A stretch of 64,000 nucleotides of DNA from Lachnospiraceae bacterium (GTDB taxonomy: Bacteria > Bacillota > Clostridia > Lachnospirales > Lachnospiraceae), in assembly GCA_022845955.1 (NCBI GenBank), contig AP025576.1, positions 868,001 to 932,000 of the forward strand. Direction: 5' to 3'. The translations under genes were made by a program, and so were the position numbers. Below, piece by piece: positions 16,947-26,026 of the stretch. The notes under the pieces were generated by a model. That model did not search any database. It was given only the letters and a program-made list of their open reading frames with translations, and had not been told where the DNA came from. Numbering within the stretch: position 1 is the first letter of the stretch; the number at the start of each line of letters is the position of its first letter.

Positions 16947-19534
16947 AAAGAGTAGGCCCGGAAAACAGAATCGATTTAAACGGTGCGGACTGGCTGATGA
17001 AGGAATTTGTGGGGATGGACTGGGTATGGAGGGATTCCGTTATGCCCGGGACAGCGGACGTGCGCTGGTGGTATCCGGCGAAGGTGCCCGGCAGCGTTTT
17101 GCATGATCTGTGTAAGAACGATCTGGTGCCGGATCCTTATTACGAAAGGAATTCCCTGCTGGTGGAGTGGGTGCCGGACAGAACCTGGGTTTACAGGAAA
17201 GAGTTTCTGGTTCCTGGTGGTCTGGAAGATAAGCGGCTCACGCTGGTGTTTGAGGGCATTGACTACAACTCGGAAATCTTTCTGAACGGGGAATCCCTGG
17301 GAAAGCAGGAGGGGATGTATGTCCCCTGGAGTGTGGATGTCACCGGAAAGCTTTGTCCGGGAGAAAAGAACCTTCTGGCCGTGGTGCTGGAACCGGCTCC
17401 CTTAGAGCAGCCACAGGTGGGAAAGACCAGCCTGGTATCTACCCACAAATCCAGAATGACCTATTGGTGGGATTTCTGTCCGCGTATGATCCATCAGGGA
17501 ATCTGGCAGGATGTATACCTGAAGGTAAATAGGGAAGCGATCCTGACCGATGTGTATGTGCATTCCGTTTTAGCAGAGGACGGGGCGCAGGCGCTGGTTC
17601 ATGTGGAACTGGAAGCCGACTGCCCTGACGGGTGCCTGGCGGAAGGAAGCTTCGGCGATACCCCGTTCCGGGAATCGGTGGAAAACGGGAAATGCCGAAT
17701 CTGCCTTACCATAGAGGAACCCCGCCTGTGGTGGTGCAACGGACAGGGAGAGCCATACGAGTATCCGGTTGAGGTACGTCTGCTTGACAGGCAGGGCAGG
17801 GTATCCGACTGCCGGAAGCTGGATGCCGGAATCCGCAGCGTGGAATTCCTTCCTAATGAAAACGGGATTGCCGGTAGGGAAAAGGAAGGAAGCTTCACCC
17901 TGTGTCTGAACGGCAGAACCATATATATGAACGGCTATAACTGGGTGCCTGCGGATGTTATGTACGGCGCCGTAACGGAGGATACCTATACGCACCTGAT
18001 CCGGCTGGCGAAGGAAGCAGGCGTGAATATTCTCAGGGTATGGGGCGGCGGCCTGATAGAAAAGGATATTTTTTACCGGCTGTGCGCTAAGGCAGGAATT
18101 CTGGTATGGCAGGAATTTATTTTGTCCAGTTCGGGGATTGACAATACCCCTTCGGAAGCGGATAGCTATATCGAATTAATGCGCAGTCAGGCGGAATCCA
18201 TAATCCGGCAGAAAAGAGGCTTTACGGCGCTTGCTGTCTGGTGCGGCGGGAACGAGCTTCAGGAGCCGGACGGCACGCCCCTGGATGAGAAAAACGCTCT
18301 GGTAAGAACACTGGGGGAACAGGTCAGAAGGCTGGACGGCACAAGAAAATGGCTGCCCACCTCGCCCTCCGGCGGCGTATTCCTGAATTCCTTTGAAAAT
18401 CTGGAGAAATGCCCGGAGGAGCTTTTTGATGTACACGGTCCCTGGGAGCATCAGGGACTGAATAAGCAATATGAACTGTATAACCGGGGAACCTGTATGC
18501 TGCATTCCGAATTCGGCGTGGAAGGTATGACCAATTATGAGGCGCTGCGCCGGACCACTGCGCCGGAGCACTTCCTTCCTGCCAGCAAGGACAATCCCGT
18601 TTATTTCCACAGGGGGGCCTGGTGGAATAATGAACCCCTGGTACAGGAAACCTTCGGGGGGCTTACGGAAATCGAGGAAATCAGGAAGGGCAGCCAGTAT
18701 ATGCAGTATGAAGGACTGAAATATGCGGTGGAATGCAACCGCCGCCGCGCTTTTCATAACAGCGGCACCTTCCCCTGGCAGTTCAATGAACCTTATCCCA
18801 ATCTGTACTGTACCTCTTCCCTGGATTATTACGGAAATCCGAAGCCTGCTTACTACGGGGTGAAAAAAGCGTATGCGCCATATCTGGTAACCGCATCTTT
18901 TGACGGGGCATCCCTTTGGGAGAAGGAATGGCTGGAGGCGGATATCCATGCGGCCTGCAATCTGCCGGAGGGGGAAAGACGCCGGTCCATAACGGTACGG
19001 GCACGGGTGTACGGCATGTCCGGCATGCTTCTCCAGGAGGAAGTATTCCATTTGGATTCCATACAAATGCATTCATCCCGGATAGGAAAACTGCGTTTCC
19101 TTCTGGATCGGGCGGACGGGGAACTCCTTCTTCTGCGGCTTGCGCTGTTTGCCGAAGGACAGGAGGATATCCTGGCCGGAAATGAGTATCTGTTCACAAG
19201 AGGACGTGATCTGGGAGCCGTATTCAGAATGGAGAAGCCGGCGCTTACCGCACAGGGGATAAAAGAGGGACTCCGATTGAAAAATACCGGAAAAGGCCCG
19301 GCACTCTTCTTATTTCTGACCGGTGAAGGGAAAGGAAAATCCATCACCGCAGGCGATTGGGAACGGAATGGTGAGGGGTCCAAACAGATGGGCATAGTTT
19401 ACTGGAAGGATAATTATTTTACGCTTCTTCCCGGAGAGGAAAGACAGATCTTGGCAGAAGGGGACTGGAAAGCGGCTTCCGTGCAGGCTCTGAATATGGA
19501 ATTTCAAAAATTGGAGGTAACACAATGCAGGTAG
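16937..19534 (+). CDS. GH2 beta-mannosidase
   Basis: An 865-residue glycoside hydrolase family 2 protein with the beta-mannosidase layout: N-terminal sugar-binding domain (WWYPAKVPGSVLHDL), immunoglobulin-like domain, and a TIM barrel beginning near residue 330. The acid/base is E440 in WCGGNE and the nucleophile E525 in LHSEFGVEG. No signal peptide, so it acts on imported oligosaccharides such as beta-mannosides from mannan or N-glycan cores. The gene overlaps both neighbours by 10 bp, indicating tight translational coupling. Confidence 0.9.
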   Translation: MDVKRVGPENRIDLNGADWLMKEFVGMDWVWRDSVMPGTADVRWWYPAKVPGSVLHDLCKNDLVPDPYYERNSLLVEWVPDRTWVYRKEFLVPGGLEDKRLTLVFEGIDYNSEIFLNGESLGKQEGMYVPWSVDVTGKLCPGEKNLLAVVLEPAPLEQPQVGKTSLVSTHKSRMTYWWDFCPRMIHQGIWQDVYLKVNREAILTDVYVHSVLAEDGAQALVHVELEADCPDGCLAEGSFGDTPFRESVENGKCRICLTIEEPRLWWCNGQGEPYEYPVEVRLLDRQGRVSDCRKLDAGIRSVEFLPNENGIAGREKEGSFTLCLNGRTIYMNGYNWVPADVMYGAVTEDTYTHLIRLAKEAGVNILRVWGGGLIEKDIFYRLCAKAGILVWQEFILSSSGIDNTPSEADSYIELMRSQAESIIRQKRGFTALAVWCGGNELQEPDGTPLDEKNALVRTLGEQVRRLDGTRKWLPTSPSGGVFLNSFENLEKCPEELFDVHGPWEHQGLNKQYELYNRGTCMLHSEFGVEGMTNYEALRRTTAPEHFLPASKDNPVYFHRGAWWNNEPLVQETFGGLTEIEEIRKGSQYMQYEGLKYAVECNRRRAFHNSGTFPWQFNEPYPNLYCTSSLDYYGNPKPAYYGVKKAYAPYLVTASFDGASLWEKEWLEADIHAACNLPEGERRRSITVRARVYGMSGMLLQEEVFHLDSIQMHSSRIGKLRFLLDRADGELLLLRLALFAEGQEDILAGNEYLFTRGRDLGAVFRMEKPALTAQGIKEGLRLKNTGKGPALFLFLTGEGKGKSITAGDWERNGEGSKQMGIVYWKDNYFTLLPGEERQILAEGDWKAASVQALNMEFQKLEVTQCR

Positions 19535-20541
19535 TGGTAGGAATAGATATAGGAGGAACAAAATGTGCGGTATCCTTCGCAAGACAGCATTCCGACGATA
19601 TCGAGTTTCTTGATAAGGTCCGGATGAAAACAGAAACGGAGGATTTTGCCGGGGCTGTGGACAGCTTTATCGGGATCATCCGGGAAAAATTCAGCCGGAA
19701 CACGGACTGGCAGCTGATGTCTATCGGTATTTCCTGCGGCGGGCCTCTGGATGCGGAAAAAGGCCTGATCCTGTCACCACCCAACCTGCCGGAATGGGAT
19801 AAGGCAGATATCTATACGCCTTTGAAAAAAGCATTCGGTGTCCCGGTGATGCTGCAGAATGATGCGGATGCCTGCGCGCTTGCCGAATGGAGTATGGGGG
19901 CGGGAAAAGGCTGTAAAAATATGATTTTCCTGACCTTCGGTACCGGCATGGGGGCTGGACTGATCCTGAATAACGAGCTTTACAGCGGGACGACCAGCAT
20001 GGCCGGGGAAGTGGGGCATATCCGTATGGAGGAGGAAGGCCCCTTCGGTTACGGAAAACACGGATCCTTCGAGGGCTTCTGCAGCGGCGGCGGTATCGCC
20101 AAGCTGGGAAGGATGAAGGCCGAGGAAGCGCTGCAGGAAGGGAAAAGCCCCCTTTTCTGCCGGAACGAAGAAGAACTGAAGGACATCTCCAGCAAATCCA
20201 TAGCCGAAGCGCTGGAACAGGGAGATGAACTGGCGGCGGAGATTTTTGATACGGTAGGGACCTATCTGGGAAGAGGGCTTTCCGTACTCATTGATATCCT
20301 GAACCCGGAGATGATTGTTATCGGCAGCATCTATGGCAGGCAGAAAGAGGTGCTGGATAAGAAAATGATGGAGACCCTGGAAAAGGAAGCACTGCCTGTC
20401 TCCCGTAAGGCATGCAGAATCGTACCCGCCAGCCTGGGGGAAATGATCGGGGATTATGCGGCGATATCCGTAGGGATTAAGGCTTACCGGGATTTGTACC
20501 GCAGTGCGCAAATAACGCTGGCTATGGAAGAAGAGGGATAA
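19525..20541 (+). CDS. ROK-family sugar kinase without the zinc motif
   Basis: A 338-residue ROK protein with no DNA-binding domain, so a kinase of the glucokinase/mannokinase type. ATP loop GIDIGGTKCAV is at the N terminus, and EVGHIRMEEEGP and the LTFGTGMGAGL segment are present. The usual CxCGxxGCxE zinc cluster is replaced by FGYGKHGSFEGFCSG, which keeps the glycines and Glu but lacks the first three cysteines. GGAGGTAA precedes the ATG inside the upstream gene. It likely phosphorylates mannose or another hexose released by the island's glycosidases. Confidence 0.85.
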   Translation: MQVVVGIDIGGTKCAVSFARQHSDDIEFLDKVRMKTETEDFAGAVDSFIGIIREKFSRNTDWQLMSIGISCGGPLDAEKGLILSPPNLPEWDKADIYTPLKKAFGVPVMLQNDADACALAEWSMGAGKGCKNMIFLTFGTGMGAGLILNNELYSGTTSMAGEVGHIRMEEEGPFGYGKHGSFEGFCSGGGIAKLGRMKAEEALQEGKSPLFCRNEEELKDISSKSIAEALEQGDELAAEIFDTVGTYLGRGLSVLIDILNPEMIVIGSIYGRQKEVLDKKMMETLEKEALPVSRKACRIVPASLGEMIGDYAAISVGIKAYRDLYRSAQITLAMEEEG

Positions 20542-20599
20542 GTTTGAAAGTTCCTTTCAAACTACTTATTGATGCAGTATCGCAGGAAAACCTGCGATA
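20542..20599 (+). promoter_or_regulatory. Two small hairpins between ROK kinase and MBL genes
   Basis: GTTTGAAAG-TTC-CTTTCAAAC (20542-20562) and TATCGCAGG-AAAA-CCTGCGATA (20578-20599) fill the 75-bp gap. Neither has a T-run. They could be RNA-processing or stability sites within a long transcript. Confidence 0.5.
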
Positions 20600-20616
20600 G
20601 GCAGGAGGTATAAAAA

Positions 20617-21336
20617 ATGAGACTTTTAAAACATATTTACCAGGTAGGAGGTCCCAGTCTGACACATTTCTTTGATGCGGCAGTTTATCTGCTGAAAGGA
20701 AAAGAAGGATGGTTTCTTATTGACTGCGGTACGCCCGAAGGGTATGAACAGATAAAAGAAAATATAAAGAAAACAGGCGTGGATCCTGCCCAAATCCGTT
20801 TTATCCTGGGGACCCACGGCCATTATGACCATGTGGGCGCCGCCCATTTATGGAAACAGGAATTCGGCTGTACGCTGTACCTGCATGAGCGGGACAGGGA
20901 ACAGGTGGAAACAGGGGACAGCGTGAAAACCTCTGCGGCCCTGCTGTACGGAACCAAATCCGTACCCTGTCCGGTGGACGGGACGATTGCAGAGGGCGAC
21001 ACCTGGGAAGGCGACGGCTTTACCATAGAAGCTTTGTATACGCCGGGACATACGATGGGTTCGGTAAGCTTTGACATTACAGCCGGTGACTACCGTCTGC
21101 TGGTGGCCGGAGATGCCATATGGGGCGGCTTCAGCGAGAAAATCGGTTCCAGTGAGGAAGCCTGGCTGGAAACGCTTGAGAAAATAACGTCCAGGCATTA
21201 TGATTTCTATACCTTCGGCCATGTCAATCCCCAGCTGATAGCCGATGCCGACGCACGCCTGAAGGAAGCAAAAATGGCTTTTGCCAACTATTATAATCCC
21301 TGGTTCAAGACCTTCTTTGAAACCTATAAATACTGA
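20617..21336 (+). CDS. MBL-fold metallo-hydrolase
   Basis: A 239-residue metallo-beta-lactamase-fold hydrolase. The metal motif is THGHYDHVG with H67, H69, D71 and H72; a later GHTMGSVSF and the VAGDAIWGG segment supply further ligands. GGCAGGAGGT precedes the ATG. Such proteins hydrolyse thioesters, lactones or phosphoesters. In this sugar-catabolic context lactone hydrolysis after an oxidoreductase step is one option, but that is inference; no specific substrate can be read. Confidence 0.8.
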   Translation: MRLLKHIYQVGGPSLTHFFDAAVYLLKGKEGWFLIDCGTPEGYEQIKENIKKTGVDPAQIRFILGTHGHYDHVGAAHLWKQEFGCTLYLHERDREQVETGDSVKTSAALLYGTKSVPCPVDGTIAEGDTWEGDGFTIEALYTPGHTMGSVSFDITAGDYRLLVAGDAIWGGFSEKIGSSEEAWLETLEKITSRHYDFYTFGHVNPQLIADADARLKEAKMAFANYYNPWFKTFFETYKY

Positions 21337-21353
21337 CAGACAGGATAAGAAAT

Positions 21354-22853
21354 ATGAAAAATAAAATTATGCTGATAACCTATGCGGACAGCTTCGGAAA
21401 AAATCTGAAAGAGTTAAAAAAGATGGTGGATACGTATTTCAAACGGGAAATCAATGGAATCCATATCCTCCCCTTTTTCCCTTCCTCCGGTGATCGGGGA
21501 TTTGCCCCCATCAATTACAGAGAAGTGGATCCTGCCTTCGGCACATGGGAGGATATCCGGGCTTTGGCGGCGGATTATGAGCTGATGTTTGATTTCATGA
21601 TCAACCATCTCTCCAGAAGAAGCCCGGAATTCCTGGATTTTATGGAAAAGCATGAAAATTCCGAATACGCGGATATGTTCCTGCGTTTTCAGAAATTCTG
21701 GCCGGGCGGCGAGCCTACACAGGAACAGGTGGAACTGCTGAATAAACGCAAGCCCTGCGCTCCGTGCGAGGAGATCCGGTTCGCCGACGGCACGACGGAG
21801 AAAATATGGTGTACCTTTGATAACGAGCAGATGGATCTGAACCTGGAATCGGAAACGGCGTGGCAGTTCGTGGAAAAAACGCTGCGTTTCCTGATGGCTC
21901 AGGGGGCGTCCATGATACGTCTGGATGCTTTTGCATTCGCCACCAAAAAACTGGATACCACCTGCTTTTTTATCGAGCCGGAAATGTGGGATATGATGAA
22001 ACGGGTACAGGGGATCCTGGATGAAAAAAAGGTTTCCATGGATGCGACAGTTTCCATGGATGCGACAGTTTCCATGCTGCCTGAAATTCATGACCACTAT
22101 ACGGTACAGCAGAAAATCGCGGATCATGGCTATGCCGTATATGATTTTGTTCTTCCCGTCATGGTACTGCATACGCTGTACAGCGCCAGCAGCCGCAGGC
22201 TGCGTCATTGGCTCACCATCTGTCCTAAGGATCAGCATACTACTTTGGATACCCACGACGGGCTGGGTACCGTGGATGTGGAGGATTTGCTTTCAGAAGA
22301 AGAACTTCAGACCGTGATAGACCGGACGGAAGAGTACGGCGCTAATTTCAAGTGGGATTACAGCCGGAAAGCCCTTGGCGGAAAACGGGTTTACCAGATA
22401 AACTGTTCCTACTATTCCGCTGTGGGAGAGGATGATGACAGTTATCTTCTTTCGCGTGCCATCCAGTTCTTTACGCCGGGTGTCCCGCAGGTCTATTATA
22501 TGGGGCTGCTGGCCGGTGAAAATGATTATGAACTTATGGAAAGAACACAATATGACCGGAATATAAGCCGCCATAATTATACGGTGGAAGAAATAGAAAC
22601 ACTGGTACAAAAGCCTGTCGTAAAACGGTTATGCAGGCTGATGCAGTTCCGCAATGCGTATCCGGTTTTTGACGGCGAAATGAGCCTGCCGGAAACAGAC
22701 GACTCCCGGCTGTGTATCGTATGGTCCTGCCAGGGTCTGGAAGCCAGGCTGGATGCCGATTTACAGGAAAAAACGTTTGCGGTAACCTATCTTGACAAAA
22801 CAGGAAAAACGGACAAGCTGAGTCTGGAAGAGGATTTTAACTGGAATGAATAA
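21354..22853 (+). CDS. Sucrose-phosphorylase-like GH13_18 enzyme
   Basis: A 499-residue GH13 protein of the sucrose phosphorylase group (N terminus MKNKIMLITYADSFGKN; GIHILPFFPSSGDRGF). The nucleophile is D191 in IRLDAFAF and the acid/base E244 in LPEIHDHY. Between them sits a 12-residue insertion encoded by two identical 18-bp repeats; without it the glutamate would be residue 232. Relatives phosphorolyse sucrose, sucrose-6-phosphate or glucosylglycerate to release glucose-1-phosphate; which applies here is unknown. It overlaps the FAD oxidoreductase gene by 8 bp. Confidence 0.85.
   Translation: MKNKIMLITYADSFGKNLKELKKMVDTYFKREINGIHILPFFPSSGDRGFAPINYREVDPAFGTWEDIRALAADYELMFDFMINHLSRRSPEFLDFMEKHENSEYADMFLRFQKFWPGGEPTQEQVELLNKRKPCAPCEEIRFADGTTEKIWCTFDNEQMDLNLESETAWQFVEKTLRFLMAQGASMIRLDAFAFATKKLDTTCFFIEPEMWDMMKRVQGILDEKKVSMDATVSMDATVSMLPEIHDHYTVQQKIADHGYAVYDFVLPVMVLHTLYSASSRRLRHWLTICPKDQHTTLDTHDGLGTVDVEDLLSEEELQTVIDRTEEYGANFKWDYSRKALGGKRVYQINCSYYSAVGEDDDSYLLSRAIQFFTPGVPQVYYMGLLAGENDYELMERTQYDRNISRHNYTVEEIETLVQKPVVKRLCRLMQFRNAYPVFDGEMSLPETDDSRLCIVWSCQGLEARLDADLQEKTFAVTYLDKTGKTDKLSLEEDFNWNE
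22038..22073 (+). repeat. Two identical 18-bp repeats beside an active site
   Basis: ATGGATGCGACAGTTTCC occurs at 22038-22055 and 22056-22073, preceded by a TTTCC remnant and followed by ATG. Read in frame as MDATVS twice, four codons from the catalytic Glu codon at 22083. This is the inverted form of the unit found at 23490. Confidence 0.9.
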
Positions 22854-25800
22854 CCATGGATGCGCAAGCTCCCCTGGATGCGTAAGCTTCCATACTTGCG
22901 GCCTGCCGGTCATCGGGGAAGCGGATTATGTGTTCCTGAGCGGAACGCTTCCGGCGCTGCGCCGCGGGCTGGAACTGGCAAAACAGGGTAAAAAAATAAT
23001 AGTGGCGGTGCAGGGAACCTGCCTGGCGGAGGAAATCTGTCAGACCTTCCAATATCGTCTGACAAAAGAAGAATCCGCTTTTTTTCCGGAGGAGGCAAAG
23101 ACAGGGAGGCTCGGGCTGTTAAGGCCGGATGAAGGCAAGCGCTGCCTGGAGGAGCGCTGCCTGGAAGCCGGGATAAAGCTGCTATATGGGGTATGGCCCG
23201 TGGACTGCAGGGAATGGAAGGAAAGCACCTGTGCCGGCAGCGGAGAAAAATCCGGGGGCTGCGCCGGGAAAAAGCTTCTGCGGGTGGCGGCTAAAGGCGG
23301 ACTGTTCGGGATTCTCTGTGAGCAGGTATGGATGGAAGCTTACGCATCCAGGGAAGCTTACGCATCTATGGAAGCATGCGAACCATCTGAGCCGGCGTAT
23401 GGAAGCCATCAAATCCATGAATATACCTACACGGCCCTCGTGGGAGGGCTTCCGGAGAAGGAAACGGTGGAAAAAGAAGGCCGTGCCGAATGGAAACCAT
23501 CGCATCCAGGGAAGGAATTGCATCCGGCGAAGGAGCAGGAACTGTCCTATTTTCTGCAGGCGGAAGAAGGGAAAGGGATCCTTACGGTTGCCCTGCCCCC
23601 TTTTCTGCCCGTCGGGCAAGCGTATTTAGGAGAAATCATAACCTCGGTTTATGCCCGGATTAAACGGGAATTTCCCTGTCTGGAGCTGGGGCGCTTTGCG
23701 CCGCGCCCGGCTTTGGTACCGGCGGAAGAAAGAGGCAGCCTGGGCCGGGAAAACAGCCGGGTGACGGGAAAATGGGTCCCTTTTCCTATCCGGGAGGATA
23801 CTGCAGGCCGCCGGGAGGAGATTGCGGCGGATCCGGTTTCCTGCCATGGCCCTGTCCGCATTTCTGTCCGTACAGGAAATGGACTGCCGGAGGAAGGGCG
23901 TCACAGATGCCTTTCCATAGCGAATGAGGTGCTCTGTGATACACAGGAGTATGATTTGATTGTGGCAGGCGGCGGAACAGCAGGGGCTATGGCGGCCCTG
24001 TATGGGGCGAGAGGCGGCCTGAAAACGGTTTTGCTGGAGCCGCAGTATACTCTGGGAGGTACTTCCACGGTAGGAGGGGTGAGCACCTATTGGTTCGGAA
24101 ACCGTTTCTGTGATGTACGTGAAATTGATGCTAAGACGCAGCGGATAGCGGAGCCTCTGAAACTTCCGCGCCGGGAAGGAATATGGAGTGAATCGGATGA
24201 TTTCCATCCGGGAATCCGCGGGGAGGTGCTAACGCGGCTTTGTCTGGAGGCCGGGGTAACAATCCGGTTCGGACAGCTTGTTTTCGGGACAATATGCGAA
24301 GAAACCCCGGAGGGCGGCAGCCGCTGTATAGGGGTGGCCGCTGCGGGCGGGGATGGTGCCAAATATCCCGCGCCAATCCATGCTTATTATGGGAAAGCGG
24401 TGGTTGATGCCACGGGAGATGCAGATTTGGCTGTGTTCTCCCAAGCGGAGGCGGTATATGGTTCCGCCAGGGACTATATTACCTATTGGGCATCTCTGGC
24501 TCAGTACACGGATGTAAACCGGTATAAAAACAACTTTTCCTCTATGGTAATAGCTGCGGATCCGGAGGATTTTACCCGTTTTATTCTGTTGGGAAGGCGG
24601 CGGGGCGAAGCCATCCTGGATCATGGGATGTATGTGAGTATGAGAGAAAGCCGTCATATAAAGGGGCGATATACGGTAAATTTGCAGGATTTAATGCAAT
24701 ATCGGACGTATCCCGACGGGTTGTATACCTGTTATTCCAACTACGATCCCAAGGGCAAGCTGGATGCCGATGCGATATACTGCGGTATGCTTCCTCCTCA
24801 GGTGCAAATCCAAATCCCCTTGTCGGCCCTGCTTCCGTGTGATAAGAACGGCGGGCGGATAGAGGGACTGTATGTGGCGGGTAAGGCCGTCAGCGCCACA
24901 CGGAATGTCTTTCCCAGCATCCGCATGCAGCCGGATCTCATGCATCAGGGGGCCGCGCTGGGAGGTCTCCTGGCAGAAAGCCTGAAAAAAGGAATATATC
25001 CGGAGCAGATGGATGCGCAGGAGAGAAGAAATTTCCTTTTGGAGCTGACGGATGATCCGCTCACACTCCCCTGCCGGGCAAGCGGAAAAAGGGACGGATT
25101 TCCCTATGCCCCTTCGGACAGAAGGCGGCTGAAGGAACAGGTGGATGCAATAACGGCTTCGTCCAGAAGCCATTGGGTGGATGTCCCCTTTTTATATGAA
25201 GAGAAAGAAGAAAGCGAAATCCTTTCCATAGCGGCGGCGCCTTCTGAGGAGGTGCTTCCGCTGTTGCTGAAAAGACTGGAGACGGAGGCGCCGGGGAAGC
25301 CGGAATGCACAGAACAGGAGGCTCTGCGTATCCGTCTGCTGGAATTGTGCCTGTGGCATGGAAACAGGGAAGCCTTTACATCCATGGGAAACGATCCGGC
25401 GGAAGAAATGAGCGCTTTTGTATTCCGGGAACTCTCCCGGGGCATGCTCCCTGAGAGGGAAGGTTCCACGATGTGCGCACAGCTCCTGCCGGATCATGGG
25501 GTTATGCCGGAAACGGTTTACCGCCTGAATCTGCTGGGACGCAGCGGAAGAAGGGGTATCCTTCCTGTTTTCCGGAAGGTTCTGGAGCTGCTTCTTGCAT
25601 CGGACAGAGATTATGAGGACATCCATAAGGGGATTTACCATTATATAGAAAGCTTCGCCTATGCTGCGGAGCACAGTAAAAATGTCGATCCCGAAGTTTC
25701 CCGGGAATTTATCCCCATGCTGCGCAGCCTGACGGAATTACCGGAGTTCAGGGACTGCCTGAGGGCGGACAGACAAGTGGAACTTATGACAGAGCGGCTT

Positions 25801-25974
25801 CAGATCCTGCTGCTGGTTCTTGGCAGGGCGCTTGCCGGCCTGGGTGATTCACAAGGAAGGATGCGGCTGCAGGAGCTGGAAAAAGAACCGGCCGGCCTGG
25901 CCATAAGGCTGTCGGCCCGCAAAGCGTTAGAGGAAGCCGGTAAAATGCAGGGGAAAACTGATAAAATCTGGTAA
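22846..25974 (+). CDS. Large FAD-dependent oxidoreductase
   Basis: A 1042-residue protein. Residues from ~369 carry a typical FAD-dependent oxidoreductase of the PF12831 kind: dinucleotide motif VAGGGTAGAMAAL (GGGTAG at 375-380) followed by GGTSTVGGVSTYWFG. Residues ~25-60 (DYVFLSGTLPALRRGLELAKQGKKIIV) look like the ghost of a second Rossmann strand-helix unit without its glycines, so the N-terminal third may be a decayed or specialised copy. Several 18-bp repeats interrupt this part. The start at 22846 overlaps the upstream stop; a later start cannot be excluded because the first codons are themselves repeat. It may oxidise a sugar or polyol; substrate unknown. Confidence 0.7.
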   Translation: MNNHGCASSPGCVSFHTCGLPVIGEADYVFLSGTLPALRRGLELAKQGKKIIVAVQGTCLAEEICQTFQYRLTKEESAFFPEEAKTGRLGLLRPDEGKRCLEERCLEAGIKLLYGVWPVDCREWKESTCAGSGEKSGGCAGKKLLRVAAKGGLFGILCEQVWMEAYASREAYASMEACEPSEPAYGSHQIHEYTYTALVGGLPEKETVEKEGRAEWKPSHPGKELHPAKEQELSYFLQAEEGKGILTVALPPFLPVGQAYLGEIITSVYARIKREFPCLELGRFAPRPALVPAEERGSLGRENSRVTGKWVPFPIREDTAGRREEIAADPVSCHGPVRISVRTGNGLPEEGRHRCLSIANEVLCDTQEYDLIVAGGGTAGAMAALYGARGGLKTVLLEPQYTLGGTSTVGGVSTYWFGNRFCDVREIDAKTQRIAEPLKLPRREGIWSESDDFHPGIRGEVLTRLCLEAGVTIRFGQLVFGTICEETPEGGSRCIGVAAAGGDGAKYPAPIHAYYGKAVVDATGDADLAVFSQAEAVYGSARDYITYWASLAQYTDVNRYKNNFSSMVIAADPEDFTRFILLGRRRGEAILDHGMYVSMRESRHIKGRYTVNLQDLMQYRTYPDGLYTCYSNYDPKGKLDADAIYCGMLPPQVQIQIPLSALLPCDKNGGRIEGLYVAGKAVSATRNVFPSIRMQPDLMHQGAALGGLLAESLKKGIYPEQMDAQERRNFLLELTDDPLTLPCRASGKRDGFPYAPSDRRRLKEQVDAITASSRSHWVDVPFLYEEKEESEILSIAAAPSEEVLPLLLKRLETEAPGKPECTEQEALRIRLLELCLWHGNREAFTSMGNDPAEEMSAFVFRELSRGMLPEREGSTMCAQLLPDHGVMPETVYRLNLLGRSGRRGILPVFRKVLELLLASDRDYEDIHKGIYHYIESFAYAAEHSKNVDPEVSREFIPMLRSLTELPEFRDCLRADRQVELMTERLQILLLVLGRALAGLGDSQGRMRLQELEKEPAGLAIRLSARKALEEAGKMQGKTDKIW
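22856..22891 (-). repeat. Two inverted 18-bp repeats at FAD gene start
   Basis: ATGGATGCGCAAGCTCCC and CTGGATGCGTAAGCTTCC are reverse-orientation units; the second is the exact reverse complement of the 23333-23349 core. They encode residues 4-16 in a reading frame unlike the other arrays (HGCASS-PGCVSF). Confidence 0.8.
23332..23416 (+). repeat. 18-bp repeat array within FAD gene
   Basis: Units ATGGAAGCTTACGCATCC (23332), AGGGAAGCTTACGCATCT (23350) and ATGGAAGCATGCGAACCA (23368) are read as MEAYAS-REAYAS-MEACEP. After a short gap ATGGAAGCCATCAAATCC (23399-23416) is read in another frame (GSHQIH). Confidence 0.8.
23490..23525 (+). repeat. Two more 18-bp repeats in FAD gene
   Basis: ATGGAAACCATCGCATCC and AGGGAAGGAATTGCATCC, read out of phase with MEAxAS as WKPSHP-GKELHP. 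A lone degenerate unit, AGGGAAGCCTTTACATCC, also occurs at 25366-25383. Confidence 0.65.
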
Positions 25975-26026
25975 GGTACGTAACGGCGCTGTGAAAAACC
26001 CGAAGGTTAAAGGAGAAAGCTGGCAA

